From JAHEEL01 sp963715255 (GTDB lineage Bacteria > Actinomycetota > Acidimicrobiia > Spongiisociales > UBA5794), in contig CAVQRN010000010.1 in assembly GCA_963715255.1 (NCBI GenBank), positions 1-55,152 of the forward strand: 55,152 nucleotides of DNA, in the 5' to 3' direction. Shown here in pieces: positions 10,479-19,223 of the stretch. The notes under the pieces are model-generated. The model worked only from the letters and a program-made list of their open reading frames with translations. It made no database searches and was not told where the DNA came from. Position 1 is the first letter of the stretch. Every line of letters starts with the position of its first letter. The position numbers were made by a program, and so were the translations under genes.

Positions 10479-11433
10479 GTGAAGAGCGGCTCAATCGCCG
10501 TCACCGGTGCTGCCGGATTCGTCGGTCGCAACGTCGTTCGGACGTTGGCGAACCGGGCAGAGAGCGTCGTCGCGATCGTTCGTCCAGAAGACGAGATCCC
10601 GGAGAGGTTCCCTGCGGAAGTGCGGGCACTCGATGCCGGTGACAAGGAGGCGCTCACGGCGGCGCTCCATGACGTGTCACGAATCATCCATCTCGCGGCC
10701 CGTTCGGGGGGTATCCAACTGCAGGAGGCGACGCACCGGGACCTGTACGCCGAGAACCGGCGCTTGACCGATTCCGTGCTTGGAGCGGCCGCAGCGATCG
10801 GGATCGATCGGGTGTTCATAGCGTCGTCAGCGGTTGTCTACCGCGATTCGACTTCCGGCACGATCGACGAAGACGATTCGATCGTCGGTCCCGGCAATGC
10901 ACCAACCGGCTACGCCTGGTCGAAAGCGACCGACGAAGTCGTCGCCGGTTGGGCGAACCGATCGAACGACGTCGAGAGTGTCGTCGGACGATTCGGCAAT
11001 ATCTACGGACCGGAGGCGTCGTTCGACCCAACTCGTTCGACGGTGGTCCACGGCCTGATCTCCCGCATGGTCGACGCACCGGACGGTGGGATGGTGACGG
11101 TCTGGGGAGACGGTTCGGCCGTTCGAAGCTTCATCCACGTCGAAGACGTCGCCGCAGCAATCGAGTTGATCCTCGACGAAGGCGAATCGGGCACCGCCTA
11201 CAACGTCGACACGTCCGAGGCAGTCACGATCCGGGATCTGGCCTTCATGATCAGGGATCTTGCTGCGCCGACCATCACGCTCGAGTTCGACTCGACCAAG
11301 CCGTCCGGCCCACGTCGACCGCGTCCCCGACAGCAGTCGACTCAGGTCGCTCGGATTCACCCCGACGATGGCGCTTGTCGACGGCCTTGCTTCCACCATC
11401 GACTGGTACAGGACGCATCGTGTCTCCGCCTGA
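10479..11433 (+). CDS. NAD(P)-dependent epimerase/reductase (SDR), possibly the GDP-sugar reductase; one frameshift
   Basis: About 317 residues. GTG start at 10479 lies directly after the gmd stop. The glycine loop GAAGFVGRNVV is at 9-19, SSAVVY near 115 and YAWSK near 145 give the Ser and Tyr-Lys residues of extended SDRs. The frame breaks near 11,310 in a CCC run: removing one C restores DSTKPSG followed by HVDRVPDSSRLRSLGF, which is how GDP-fucose-synthase-like and UDP-sugar epimerases end (KPxG, then a SxRLxxLGF helix). Next to gmd it could reduce or epimerise the 4-keto product to a GDP-6-deoxysugar, but a UDP-hexose epimerase is also possible. Confidence 0.85.
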
Positions 11434-11442
11434 TCGCAGCGA

Positions 11443-12612
11443 ATGATGAAGCGTGCCGTCTGGGCGCTCGGTTCACGGCTGCCCGGTTCGGTCCGCCGCT
11501 TCGTGAAGATCGTTCCTGGATCCCAGCGACTCCGGAGACTGGCGACCGGTCGGCCCGGCGGCCCTGTGCCCGAATCCGGAACACTGCGACCGGTGGTGTA
11601 TCTCCCAACGTGGGCGCGGTGGGACGTCATGCGTCAGCGTCCCCAGTTCCTTCTCGAAGCCTTCGCCGGTGCCGGCCACCCGGTCTACTTCGTCGATCCG
11701 CGTGAGCGAACGTCGCGTACGGTGGGGGGCGTGTCGATCGTCCCGTCTCTCGAGGACGTTCCGGGGGAACACGTCATTCTCTATCTCCACTTCGCTCCGC
11801 TGCGTCAACTCATCGACCGATTCACCGATGCCGTCGTGGTGTACGACATCCTCGACGACTTGACCATCTACGACGCCGACGAGAAAGGACTTCCCGCAGA
11901 ACGGACCGTCGCCCACCATCACCCGTTCCTCGTCGACCGTGCCGACCAGGTGATCGTTTCGAATCCCGTCCTTGACGAACGTCACCGATCCGAACGGGAC
12001 GACCTGATCCTCGTCGAGAACGGTGTCGATGCCCGGCTGTTCTCGAAGCCGGCACCGCGACCGTCGGATCTTCCCGACCGCGGCGCACCGGTCATCGGAT
12101 ACCGGGGAGCGGTTGCTCAATGGTTCGACTTCGACCTGTTCTTCACCGTTGCCGCTGCCGAACCCGGATGGCAGTTCATACTCGTCGGACCGGTCGACGG
12201 CCGGGTTGCCGAGGAGGTCGAGCGGGTCTCCGCGCTGGCGAACGTCGCGTTCATCGGAGAGCGCAACTCCGATGAGATGCCAGGCTACGCGCAGGCGTTC
12301 GACGCAGAGGCCGTCTGGTTCGTCGTCAGCGACCTCACCAGGGGTGTCACCCCGCTCAAGGTCTTCGAAGCGCTCGCTGCAGGAACCCCGGTGGTGTCGA
12401 CGCCCCTGCCGGCATGCGAGACCATTCCCGCGGTGAGGACGGCAGGAGACGCACGGGCCTTCCGTGAAGCGCTTGACCTGGCCCTGCAAGATGCGACGGA
12501 TCCGAAGTGGCAAGCTCTGGCCTCGGCGACCGCACACGATGCAGACTGGCCGCGCCGACTCGATCCGCTCCTCTCCCGTCTCGACGAAGCGAACCAACGG
12601 TTGGTGCCATGA
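11443..12612 (+). CDS. GT-B glycosyltransferase, TuaH-like
   Basis: 389 residues, intact. ATG codons at 11443 and 11446 are both possible starts. RPQFLLEAFAGAGHPVYFV near residue 66 and VVYDILDDLTIYD near 133 are typical of the glycosyltransferases grouped with TuaH, a teichuronic acid transferase. The donor domain carries ENGVDARLF near 185 and GVTPLKVFEALAAGTPVV near 301. It starts 9 nt after the epimerase stop and overlaps the next gene by 4 nt (ATGA), so it is mid-operon. The likely role is adding a sugar to the repeat unit or chain on the cytoplasmic side of the membrane. Confidence 0.88.
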   Translation: MMKRAVWALGSRLPGSVRRFVKIVPGSQRLRRLATGRPGGPVPESGTLRPVVYLPTWARWDVMRQRPQFLLEAFAGAGHPVYFVDPRERTSRTVGGVSIVPSLEDVPGEHVILYLHFAPLRQLIDRFTDAVVVYDILDDLTIYDADEKGLPAERTVAHHHPFLVDRADQVIVSNPVLDERHRSERDDLILVENGVDARLFSKPAPRPSDLPDRGAPVIGYRGAVAQWFDFDLFFTVAAAEPGWQFILVGPVDGRVAEEVERVSALANVAFIGERNSDEMPGYAQAFDAEAVWFVVSDLTRGVTPLKVFEALAAGTPVVSTPLPACETIPAVRTAGDARAFREALDLALQDATDPKWQALASATAHDADWPRRLDPLLSRLDEANQRLVP

Positions 12613-15158
12613 GTCGCCACGTCGTCTTCGTCACGACCGAGTACGACCCGATCGTTCCCGGTGGAGCAGGCGCCGTCGTCGCCGGCCTCGATCGTCTGCT
12701 TCGTGACTCCGGGATCGCCGTCACCGTCGTCCTGGTCACGGACGTGCCGGTCACGGAACAGGATGGATTGATCGTCGTCGAACCGGGACCCGCGGGCGGC
12801 GAAGGTGGCAGCGACGGAGCGGCATCGAAGGCGGCATTCGACGCCGTGCTCTCCATCCTCGAGGAGCGGCCGGTCGATCTCATCGAGTTCCAGGACTTCG
12901 AAGGCCTCGCCTTCTGGACGCTCACCCACCGCCACGGCACACCACTCGAAACGACCCCGATCGTCGTTCGCTACCACCTCCCTGCGGATCACATCCTCGA
13001 TTCGATCGGTGTCGAGCGTCCCGAATTCGACGTCGTGCGCGTCATGGAGCGCGCATCGCTTGGCAGCGCAGACGCCGTCATCGTGCAGACGCCGTCCACC
13101 GTCGACATCGTCGAGCGTCGCTACGGGACGGGGAGCGACCGGCTGGTGCTCGGCACGCCGCCCGTACCGGCAGTCGGGCGAGTGCACGGGCCCCGGTCGG
13201 TGACCCCCCGGCTGGTCGTCATCGGTCGTCTCAGCGAGCAGAAGGGAACCCACGACGCGGTACGGGCGCTTGCACCGATCCTCGGGGAACACCAGGACCT
13301 TGTCGTCGAGTTCGTCGGCAACGATGGTTGGAGCGCAACCGCCGACCTGCCGATGCGCGAGTGGGTGCGATCGCTCGCACCAGACGATGTGCAAGACCAG
13401 ATCGTGTTCACCGACCCGATCCCCCGGGATGATCTCCCCGATCACGTCTCCGGGGCCTGGGCCGTCCTCGTTCCGAGCCGCTTGGAGAGTTTCTGCCTCG
13501 CCGCTCATGAGGCCCGTGCGATGGGACTTCCCCTGATCGCACGCGATCTCCCGGCCATCGCCGACTACTTCGACAAGGAGCACGGGGCGCTGCTCTACGA
13601 CGGCACCGACGACGACCTGCGCCGGGTCGTTCGCGAGGTCATCGCCGATCCCGCGGTCCTCGACGGACTCGCTGCGGCTCCGCAACCGGGGTATGGCGAC
13701 CCACTCGCTCCGTACGTCGGCGATCTGCCGGTGCCCCGTCCCCCGCAGAGCCAGGCCGGTCTTGCGACGGCTGCTCTCTATCGATTCGACGAGGTGACGA
13801 GAACACCCGAACCACCTCCCGGCAGGACGCGTCGTCTCGCCGCCGGTCTCTTGAGGAAGATGCCGGACCGGGTCGCCCGAGCAGCGGTCACCGTCGTGCC
13901 GAAACCGTTGAAGGAGCGATTCAGAGGAGTCGCGTCCTGGCCCGAGGAACAGGAACGCCGGCGCAAGGAGGAGCGAAGCGCCGGGGTTCACAGCAGGATC
14001 GCACAGGGTGCGTTCGGCGAGTCGGCCTCGCCTCGGGTGTCGATCATCGTGCCCTGCTACAACCACGGGCGATTCCTGGAGGATGCCCTCGTCTCGGTCT
14101 TCGAGCAGACGTTCGCGTCGTGGGAGGTCGTGGTCGTCGATGACGGATCCACCGATCCCGAGACCCTCACGATCCTGGCGAATCTCGACCTTCCGCGGGT
14201 CCGCGTCGTCCGGCAGGAGAATGCCGGCCTTCCTGCCGCCAGGAACACCGGCATCCGCGTGTCGCGAGGCGAGTTCATCGTCCCCCTCGACGCCGACGAC
14301 GAACTCCTTCCGGACTACCTCGCTCGCATGGTCGAAGTCCTCGACGCTCACCCCGACGCGGCATTTGCGCACTGCTGGGCCGAACTGTTCGGCGACGTGA
14401 ACTGGGTGTGGGCGACTCGCCCCTACAACCCGTACACGATTCTGCTGTCGAATTCGGTGCTGCAGACGGCGACGATGCGCAGGAAAGCGTGGGACGAGGT
14501 CGGGGGCTACGACGTGACAATGACTGTGGGCAATGAGGATTGGGACATGTGGCTCCGGTACCAGGAAGCCGGGTGGGGGAACCACCAGATCCGTGAGTCG
14601 CTGTACCGGTACCGGAAGCAGGGCATCTCGATGAGTGTCGCGAACGAGGCCGACTTTGAGCAGGGCCGGCGCCGCATCCTCGACCGCCACGCCGCCCTCT
14701 ACGAACCGACGGCGATTCGTGCCGCCAAGGCAGAGCACTACCCGCTCCTCAGCCTGATCACCCGATCCGGCACAGATTCTGAGGAGTCGGCGCTTGCCGA
14801 CATCCAAATCGTGGACGGTACGGCGGGCCGGTGCGACTCGATCGCCGCGGCGAATGGGAAATACGTGGTCTTCCGGGATGGCGAATCAGTAGACGGTGTG
14901 TGGGCGCTCGTCGACAGACTGGAACAAGATCCGAGCCTGGGGGCGGTGACCGATGGCTGCCTGACCGTCTATCGACGTTGGGAACTCGTCGATCCCGGCA
15001 CCGGCCTCGATCTCGGCGTGGTGCCGGCACCGGAGCGCTGTCCGGAGAACGAATGGATCGTGCCAACCGAGATGAGCGTCGCCGGTCGGATCCTCCCGGT
15101 CGTCCGTCAACGACCGGAGGAAGAAGGGCGGCTGCCGGCGTGGGTGGATGCCCGATGA
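12609..15158 (+). CDS. Bifunctional GT4-GT2 glycosyltransferase fusion
   Basis: 849 residues with no frameshift. The first 390 or so residues are a GT4 enzyme: YDPIVPGGAGAVVAGL near 15, VVIGRLSEQKGTHDAV near 205 and ESFCLAAHEARAMGLP near 293. A basic linker of about 85 residues follows (KEERSAG near 460). From 477 comes a GT2, GT-A fold domain: VSIIVPCYNHGRFLEDAL, then VVVDDGSTD, LDADDELLPDYL near 560 (DxD metal site) and GNEDWDMWLRY near 641 (catalytic ED). About 170 further residues form a variable C-terminal region. Such fusions probably add two successive sugars. ATGA overlaps join it to both neighbours. Confidence 0.92.
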   Translation: MSRHVVFVTTEYDPIVPGGAGAVVAGLDRLLRDSGIAVTVVLVTDVPVTEQDGLIVVEPGPAGGEGGSDGAASKAAFDAVLSILEERPVDLIEFQDFEGLAFWTLTHRHGTPLETTPIVVRYHLPADHILDSIGVERPEFDVVRVMERASLGSADAVIVQTPSTVDIVERRYGTGSDRLVLGTPPVPAVGRVHGPRSVTPRLVVIGRLSEQKGTHDAVRALAPILGEHQDLVVEFVGNDGWSATADLPMREWVRSLAPDDVQDQIVFTDPIPRDDLPDHVSGAWAVLVPSRLESFCLAAHEARAMGLPLIARDLPAIADYFDKEHGALLYDGTDDDLRRVVREVIADPAVLDGLAAAPQPGYGDPLAPYVGDLPVPRPPQSQAGLATAALYRFDEVTRTPEPPPGRTRRLAAGLLRKMPDRVARAAVTVVPKPLKERFRGVASWPEEQERRRKEERSAGVHSRIAQGAFGESASPRVSIIVPCYNHGRFLEDALVSVFEQTFASWEVVVVDDGSTDPETLTILANLDLPRVRVVRQENAGLPAARNTGIRVSRGEFIVPLDADDELLPDYLARMVEVLDAHPDAAFAHCWAELFGDVNWVWATRPYNPYTILLSNSVLQTATMRRKAWDEVGGYDVTMTVGNEDWDMWLRYQEAGWGNHQIRESLYRYRKQGISMSVANEADFEQGRRRILDRHAALYEPTAIRAAKAEHYPLLSLITRSGTDSEESALADIQIVDGTAGRCDSIAAANGKYVVFRDGESVDGVWALVDRLEQDPSLGAVTDGCLTVYRRWELVDPGTGLDLGVVPAPERCPENEWIVPTEMSVAGRILPVVRQRPEEEGRLPAWVDAR

Positions 15159-16783
15159 ACGCTTCGATGAGGATCAAGCAGTTCATTCGGCCACTGATAC
15201 CCGATCGACTGATGGCTCGCTACCGGCTGGTACAGCACTCCCGTCAGGTGAGAACGAATGTCGACGTCGTGCTCGCGGACCCGGGGGAGCGGAGACGATG
15301 GCTTGGGACCACACCCGATACCTACCGCACGGTTGGAGAACCAACGTCGATCGACACCCGGGAACCGGTCCGTGACGTCGAGGCCTTCGGCATCGATACG
15401 GAACGAGCGATCCAACTGCTCAACCTCCCCGACGTAGAAGTCGGCGTCGTCGCTCGAGTCGCCGCGCCCGCGATCGTTGGGCGGAGACGGAGAGAACCAC
15501 CGATGGACCCGGTCGCGATCGCTGCATCGTCGGAGGTGATCGCTGAGGTCGGCGGCGTTCCGGAAGGAGAGGAGCCACTGCCCGGCTTGCTCGACAGGCT
15601 CCGTGATGCCGGCCGTCGCATTGCACTCGCTCCTGCCGCTGCAAACGGTCCCGTGGATCCGTCGCGAACGGACCCCATCTCCGATCCGCCGGTCGTGATT
15701 CTCTCCGCGGTCCCGATGCACGACGTCGGTGGCGGTTCGAGGGCGACGCAGTTGGCGCTCGAGTTCGTCAGACGGGGCTACCACGTCACCTACGTCGCTT
15801 GGTATGGGACCCAGGAGTCGGCGGATCTCGGCCTCCGTTTCATCCATCCGCATCTCGAACAGGTCCGTGCCGACGTCTTCGATCCCGCCGGTCTCATCGC
15901 CCGCGTCGCCGGCCCCGGTCTTGTTGTCGTCGAGATCCCTGCCTCCGTCTATCGGTCTCCGGTCGAAGCCCTCCAGACGGAGGACTGGACCGCGGTGTAC
16001 GACGTGATCGACGACTGGAGCGACCCTGCGCTGGGCGGCGAGTGGTACGACGCCGACATCGAGGCGTGGTTCGCCCAAGCGGCAGATCACGTCATCGCTT
16101 CAGCCATCGATCTCGCGAACCGGATGGAGCGAATGGGAGTCGGCGCCGTGCTCGTTCCGAACGCGGTCAACACCGATCTCTTCGGCCGCGGAGCAGATCG
16201 AGAATTGCCGCACGACTTCCCGGAGGGCGACGGCCCGGTGTTCGGCTACGTCGGTTCGCTCTACGGGGAGTGGTTCGATTGGGAGGCCCTCAATCGTGTT
16301 GCCGCGGCGTTCTCCGATGCTCGCGTCGTCGTGATCGGGGACGACAAGGCCGGTCACCCGATGATGCCTCCGAATGTCTCGTTCCTGGGCCTCAAGGCAC
16401 AGTTCGAACTCCCGCCGTACATCCAGCGGTTCGACGTGGGCCTCCTGCCGTTCGCAGTCTCCGACATGACGCACGCCGTCAGCCCTCTCAAGGTCTACGA
16501 GTATCTCGCATCCGGCGTGCCGGTGGCAGCCCCACCCCTCCGTGCCCTCGACGGACTCGACGGCGTCTCCGTCGACGAGGATCTCGTCGAGGCGGTCCGT
16601 CGCGCCCTCGACGGTGACAGGCCCGATGCCACGTCGGTGATCAACCAACACTCATGGAAGGAGCGGGTGGCGAAGATCGTCGATCTTGCAGGAGTCGCAT
16701 CCACCGGGGAGAGCACTTCGGTGCGAATCGTCCGGAGACCGGCGACCCACTACGAGAGGAACGCCAGAGTCGTCGAGGCGTGA
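15155..16783 (+). CDS. GT-B glycosyltransferase with a novel N-terminal extension
   Basis: 542 residues, intact, starting in an ATGA overlap with the GT4-GT2 gene. Residues 1-165 or so match no domain I know. From about 178 the enzyme is GT-B: GGGSRATQLALEF near 191 (an acceptor-side loop), YDVIDDWSDP near 282, PNAVNTDLF near 335, YVGSLYGEWFDWEAL and SPLKVYEYLASGVPVAAPP near 443. The YDVIDD and PLKVYEYLA elements resemble those of the TuaH-like enzyme upstream, so these two may be distant paralogues. It is the last gene of the plus-strand operon and converges on ugd, with 29 bp between stops. Confidence 0.87.
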   Translation: MNASMRIKQFIRPLIPDRLMARYRLVQHSRQVRTNVDVVLADPGERRRWLGTTPDTYRTVGEPTSIDTREPVRDVEAFGIDTERAIQLLNLPDVEVGVVARVAAPAIVGRRRREPPMDPVAIAASSEVIAEVGGVPEGEEPLPGLLDRLRDAGRRIALAPAAANGPVDPSRTDPISDPPVVILSAVPMHDVGGGSRATQLALEFVRRGYHVTYVAWYGTQESADLGLRFIHPHLEQVRADVFDPAGLIARVAGPGLVVVEIPASVYRSPVEALQTEDWTAVYDVIDDWSDPALGGEWYDADIEAWFAQAADHVIASAIDLANRMERMGVGAVLVPNAVNTDLFGRGADRELPHDFPEGDGPVFGYVGSLYGEWFDWEALNRVAAAFSDARVVVIGDDKAGHPMMPPNVSFLGLKAQFELPPYIQRFDVGLLPFAVSDMTHAVSPLKVYEYLASGVPVAAPPLRALDGLDGVSVDEDLVEAVRRALDGDRPDATSVINQHSWKERVAKIVDLAGVASTGESTSVRIVRRPATHYERNARVVEA

Positions 16784-16812
16784 GGGGACGCCCTCTGCGC
16801 TCCGCCTGAATC

Positions 16813-18136
16813 TCAGGCTTTCTCTGGTATCGCCGGCAGGCGCCCCACCGAGTAGTACGCGAGACCGGCGGATGCCACGTCGGCGGGTTCGTAGAGATTC
16901 CGAAGATCGACGACCACGGGGATGCGGAGCGCCTTCCCGACTCCGGTCGAGATTGAGCGTGGCGAACTCGCTCCACTCGGTCAGGATGACCAGACCGTCG
17001 GCGTTCTCCGCGACTTCGTACGGGTTCTGGACGAACACGACGGATGGGAGAACGTCGCGGGCCCGTTCCATTCCCTGCGGGTCGTAGGCACGAACCGTGG
17101 CACCGAGACCGATCAGACCGCGGATGATCTCGATCGCCGGGCTGTCCCTGAGGTCGTCGGTGTTGGCCTTGAACGTGACACCCAGGGCTCCAATGTCCAA
17201 GCCGGCGACCGTACCGCCGAGGGCATTGACGACCTTGTCGATCATCTGCGACTTGCGATTGTGGTTGACGTCGACGGCGGCTGCGACGATCCGCGACGGG
17301 GCCCCGTGGGCCCGGCTCTCGTGGAGAAGCGCCTGCGTGTCTTTCGGGAAACACGATCCGCCGTATCCGGGACCGGCCTGCAGGAACGATTCGGAGATCC
17401 GGGAGTCCATCCCCATACCCGTGGCAACGTCGCCGATCGAGGCACCGGTCTGTTCGCACAGGTCCGCCATCTCGTTGATGAACGACAACTTGGTTGCGAG
17501 GAACGTGTTCGAGGCGTACTTGACGAGTTCTGCCGTTTCGAGGTCGGTGAACAATGCCGGGGCACCGGCGCGAAGCAGCGGCTGGTAGATGTGCCGGAGC
17601 GTGTCTTCGGCCTTGTCGTCGAGCGAGCCGATGACGATCCGGTCCGGGTGCATGAAGTCCTCGACGGCGGCACCCTGCTTCAGGAACTCCGGGTTGGACC
17701 CGACCGGGGGTTGGAGGTCCGGCCGGAGTTCGGAGAGCGTCTTCGAGATGCGTCGTGTGGTCCCGACGGGCACGGTCGACTTCATGACCACGGTTGTGTC
17801 GCTGCTGAGGTGTGGCGCCATGGCTTCCACGACGGCGTCGACCTGCGAGAGGTCGGCCTTTCCCGTGCCCGACGACGGCGTGCCGACGGCGATGAACACG
17901 GCCGCCGCATCGGTGATGGCCGTGCCATAGTCGGACACGAAGCGGATCCGGTCCGCCTGTTCGGCCCTGCGGATCAGGCCATCGAGGCCCGGTTCGAAGA
18001 TCGGGACGATCCCCGACCGGAGCGCCGTGAGCTTCTCCTCGTCGATATCGAGGCAGGTGACGTTGTGTCCGAGTTCCGCAAAGCAGGCTCCGGTGACGAG
18101 TCCGACGTAGCCGGTGCCGATGACGGTGATATCCAT
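16813..18136 (-). CDS. ugd: UDP-glucose/GDP-mannose 6-dehydrogenase; one frameshift
   Basis: About 441 residues. It makes a UDP-uronic acid (most likely UDP-glucuronate) by two NAD-dependent oxidations. The NAD loop VIGTGYVGLVTGACFAELG is at 4-22. The catalytic cysteine is in GPGYGGSCFPKD near 260, and SNPEFLKQG and LVKYASNTFLATKLSFINE are family-typical. The frame breaks near 16,945-16,960. The true C-terminus, in another frame, is KALRIPVVVDLRNLYEP and ends in IPEKA with TGA at 16,815-16,813. I chose ATG 18,136 (MDITVIGTG) because the longer in-frame extension runs through a hairpin repeat. GDP-mannose dehydrogenase is the alternative; the two families are close. Confidence 0.92.
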
Positions 18137-18169
18137 GAGCGGAGAGTCTACGGGGCCGGGGGACGAGGC

Positions 18170-18201
18170 CTTCTCCTCACCCACGCGAAGTGGGGGAGGT
18201 G
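18170..18201. repeat. REP-like GC-rich hairpin repeat, copy B
   Basis: CCTCACCCAC (18,175-18,184), loop GCGAA and GTGGGGGAGG (18,190-18,199) form a 10-bp stem with one mismatch. It shares CTTCTCCTC and GTGGGGGAGGTG with the element at 8172-8203. It lies between two minus-strand genes, ugd and the upstream glycosyltransferase, so it may reduce read-through into ugd. Confidence 0.6.
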
Positions 18202-18212
18202 CCGACGGACGA

Positions 18213-19223
18213 TCAGGCAACGAAGTCGGCGAATCGCTCCGCAGCGATCAGGTCATGGGTGTTCATCCATGCGACAGCGCGTTCGATGGCCTCGGACCGG
18301 TTCTCCAGGAGGAGGGTCGCTCGCTCGGCGATCGCTCGTGGATTGTCTGCTTCGGCGACCGTCGTCAAGGCGTAGAGATCGGGATCGTCGCGAAACAGCG
18401 ACGAGGTCGCCGAGACGAGGCACGGCACTCCGGACAGATACGATTCCATGGGCGACATCGGATGGCACTCAGAGAGGGTCACGTTCATGTTGAGATCCAT
18501 GCTCGCCTGGAGGCCGATGAACGTCTCCCACGGCACGCTCCCGTGTTCCACGATGCTGAGCCCGTTCAGATACCCGACCTCGGGGATCCGGGTCACGTGA
18601 GCGGTGGCGCCGAGGATGGCGGCAGCACCGAGTTGTGTCGTCACGTTCTTCCGCCAGTAGGGGTCGAGAAGAATTCCGATGTGAAGGCCGTCGCCGAGAT
18701 CCGTCGTCTCGTACTCCGGCAGTTCCGGGATCCGGTTCGGCACGTAGACGGCCGGGTGTCCCATCGCCGTGAAGGCTTCTGCCAATCCTTCTTTGACGAA
18801 TCCGACCTTCTGGACGAGACCCCGGGCAGCGAGCGTGAATGCTTCGATGACCGCCTCCCCCTCTCCGGCGTCGGTGCCGTGCTGTGCCATCGACGAGTGG
18901 GAGACGATCCGGGTTGCGATGCTGCGCTGCGCCGCGGCCTCGATCAATGCTGCGCTGCCTGGGGGCCACGCCTGAACGACGAGGGTCGAGACACCGTGAA
19001 GAGCCAGTTCGTCGGCGAGCGAGTCGGCGAAGGGTGTGAAGTCCGTCGACTCGATGATCGGTGTCCGGAAGGCGCGGGTTGCCGTGCGGACGCCGTGCCA
19101 ATCGGGGTGGCAGACCTGGACGACGGTCGGGTCGATGTCGTCCCACGAAGCGAACGAGCGGTGGAGTTCCGAAGACTCCGGCGCCGCAGCACCGGTCACG
19201 AAGCGGCGGATGCGATCAACCAT
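18213..19223 (-). CDS. Glycosyltransferase-like protein (GT-B fold)
   Basis: 336 residues from ATG 19,223 (MVDRIRRFVTG). Longer in-frame starts would overlap the 2-epimerase coding sequence by far more than the 8 nt seen here, and their N-terminus is Ser/Pro-rich shadow sequence. The C-terminal half looks like a GT-B donor domain: HIGILLDPYWRKN near 190, GLQASMDLNMNVTLSECHP and PMESYLSGVPCLVSATSSLF near 275, with an acidic residue and small-residue loop where GT4 enzymes bind the nucleotide. The N-terminal half lacks the usual glycine-rich loop. It probably acts with the co-transcribed 2-epimerase, for example in using a ManNAc-type sugar, but that is inference. Confidence 0.72.
   Translation of the reverse strand: MVDRIRRFVTGAAAPESSELHRSFASWDDIDPTVVQVCHPDWHGVRTATRAFRTPIIESTDFTPFADSLADELALHGVSTLVVQAWPPGSAALIEAAAQRSIATRIVSHSSMAQHGTDAGEGEAVIEAFTLAARGLVQKVGFVKEGLAEAFTAMGHPAVYVPNRIPELPEYETTDLGDGLHIGILLDPYWRKNVTTQLGAAAILGATAHVTRIPEVGYLNGLSIVEHGSVPWETFIGLQASMDLNMNVTLSECHPMSPMESYLSGVPCLVSATSSLFRDDPDLYALTTVAEADNPRAIAERATLLLENRSEAIERAVAWMNTHDLIAAERFADFVA

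Noticed and set aside
12285..14807. 840-codon open frame antisense to the GT4-GT2 gene
   Set aside because: Its product is Arg/Asp/His-rich with no domain, and the opposite strand encodes clear GT4 and GT2 motifs. It is a shadow of high-GC coding.
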